A stretch of DNA of 64,000 nt from an uncultured Eubacteriales bacterium. GTDB lineage: Bacteria; Bacillota; Clostridia; Oscillospirales; Oscillospiraceae. Shown piece by piece: positions 63,496 to 64,000 of the stretch. Each line of letters opens with the position of its first letter. Position 1 is the first letter of the stretch. Under the pieces are notes generated by a model. It searched no databases. It was not told where the DNA came from and saw only the letters and a list, made by a program, of their open reading frames with translations. The stretch lies in assembly GCA_900551995.1 (NCBI GenBank), contig URXW01000004.1, forward strand, positions 1-64,000, written 5' to 3'. The position numbers and the translations under genes were made by a program.

Positions 63496-64000
63496 ATGAT
63501 GAAACGTAGAATCACAAGGGTGTCTACACTCCTTATAAGCATCATCCTCCTGCTCAATACGGTGACTGTTGGCTACGCTGCCGAGCAGACAATTCCCTCA
63601 GCACCTTCATACTGGCCCGGTGGGGCATATAATACGATAGGTGACGACGATAATTCAGCGTCATCGAATTATACTGCAGTGAAAATCACCGCAGAAGAGT
63701 ATCCGAATGCCGGTGACCTCCAATTCCTTCAAGTGCGTGATATGCAGTACTTGTATTGGGGGTCGCTTGTAAAAGTGATAGAAGTTCCTGGTGCTGATGG
63801 AACAAAATCTTCCGATTTTAAGCTGACATTGACTCTCACACGTCAGCAAGATGGCGTAGACATTACACTCGATAAAGCAGATTACTATAAACCGGTCCGG
63901 CAGCGAATTGTCGCTGCCGATGGGCGACAGTGTGATATTTTTATCATTGCCGTTCCGGAAAAGCGTACATATCAAACTTCCAGTGAATTGTCTGACTACA
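63496..64000 (+). CDS. Secreted protein, N-terminal part only
   Basis: The frame is open from ATG 63496 (or 63499) to the window end, 168 codons. A signal peptide (STLLISIILLLNTVTVGYAA) is followed by a beta-rich domain (VKITAEEYPNAGDLQFLQVR, KLTLTLTRQQDGVDITLDKA). The ribosome site is weak. It continues the series of secreted proteins of the operon; no family is recognised from this part. Confidence 0.65.
   Translation, partial: MMKRRITRVSTLLISIILLLNTVTVGYAAEQTIPSAPSYWPGGAYNTIGDDDNSASSNYTAVKITAEEYPNAGDLQFLQVRDMQYLYWGSLVKVIEVPGADGTKSSDFKLTLTLTRQQDGVDITLDKADYYKPVRQRIVAADGRQCDIFIIAVPEKRTYQTSSELSDY

Noticed and set aside
1..64000. CRISPR arrays and ribosomal RNA genes
   Set aside because: No array of regularly spaced identical repeats of 24-37 bases with unique spacers and no rRNA segments were seen; the 23- and 33-base repeat arrays at the ATPase genes are too short and too few.

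Overview
The window looks like chromosomal DNA of a GC-rich, spore-forming gut-type Clostridia (Oscillospiraceae-like Firmicutes). This is inferred from SpoIVB and BofA (endospore formation), an L27 with a Prp-cleavable N-terminal extension next to its Prp protease, Firmicutes-style neighbourhoods (rplU-prp-rpmA-obg; rpsF-ssb-rpsR; rplM-rpsI), clear sigma-A promoters and many strong intrinsic terminators. Nothing was searched against a database, so all names rest on motifs and remembered family features.

Layout. (1) 1-5.3 kb: leftward accessory genes of an integrative conjugative element (LPD28 protein, two ArdA-type antirestriction proteins, two unknowns), facing the 3' end of a tRNA-Cys gene. 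(2) 5.7-35.9 kb: mostly core chromosome. It holds a LysR regulator with a lysyltransferase-like/GNAT fusion, the L21/L27/Obg operon, MTA/SAH nucleosidase and TmcAL, a PadR regulator with a small cell-envelope regulon, threonine dehydratase, the S6/SSB/S18 operon, cysteine-related enzymes, a transporter plus amidohydrolase pair, SpoIVB, a cobalamin nucleotide-loop assembly operon (isomerase-like gene, cobT, cobU, cobS, a CobU-like gene, cobC), tadA, bofA, a TtcA-like gene and L13/S9. (3) 35.9-52.4 kb: a genomic island with a primase, Dam methylase, a RusA-like protein, three DUF4143-type ATPases plus a remnant of a fourth, orphan antitoxins, a GHKL ATPase/nuclease fusion, a SLOG protein with an Xre regulator, and a tyrosine recombinase. 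(4) 52.4-64 kb: a long rightward operon behind a cobalamin-riboswitch-like leader. It has an HNH-associated-repeat protein, a DUF4430 lipoprotein, a complete ECF transporter (T, fused double ATPase, S), a MacB-like exporter with a large secreted partner, and further secreted proteins.

How the genes fit together. Corrinoid use appears twice: the cob operon finishes salvaged corrinoids, and the riboswitch-linked ECF system is a plausible corrinoid importer. Sulfur metabolism forms a second theme: serine acetyltransferase behind a Cys-codon-rich leader peptide, L-cysteine desulfidase, and a serine/threonine dehydratase.

The most unusual signals are these. (a) The tyrosine recombinase gene is enclosed by perfect 27-bp inverted repeats, each built like a recombinase core site, and the enclosed segment carries a consensus promoter pointing out into the riboswitch/ECF operon. 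This suggests a self-encoded invertible promoter switch. (b) A 45-codon leader peptide packed with Phe/Tyr/Trp codons and followed by a terminator precedes an uncharacterised transporter and an amidohydrolase. (c) A Cys-rich leader peptide and terminator precede cysE. (d) Each of three DUF4143 ATPase genes has its own evenly spaced triplet of direct repeats at its promoter. (e) Two tandem two-hairpin elements have covarying stems.
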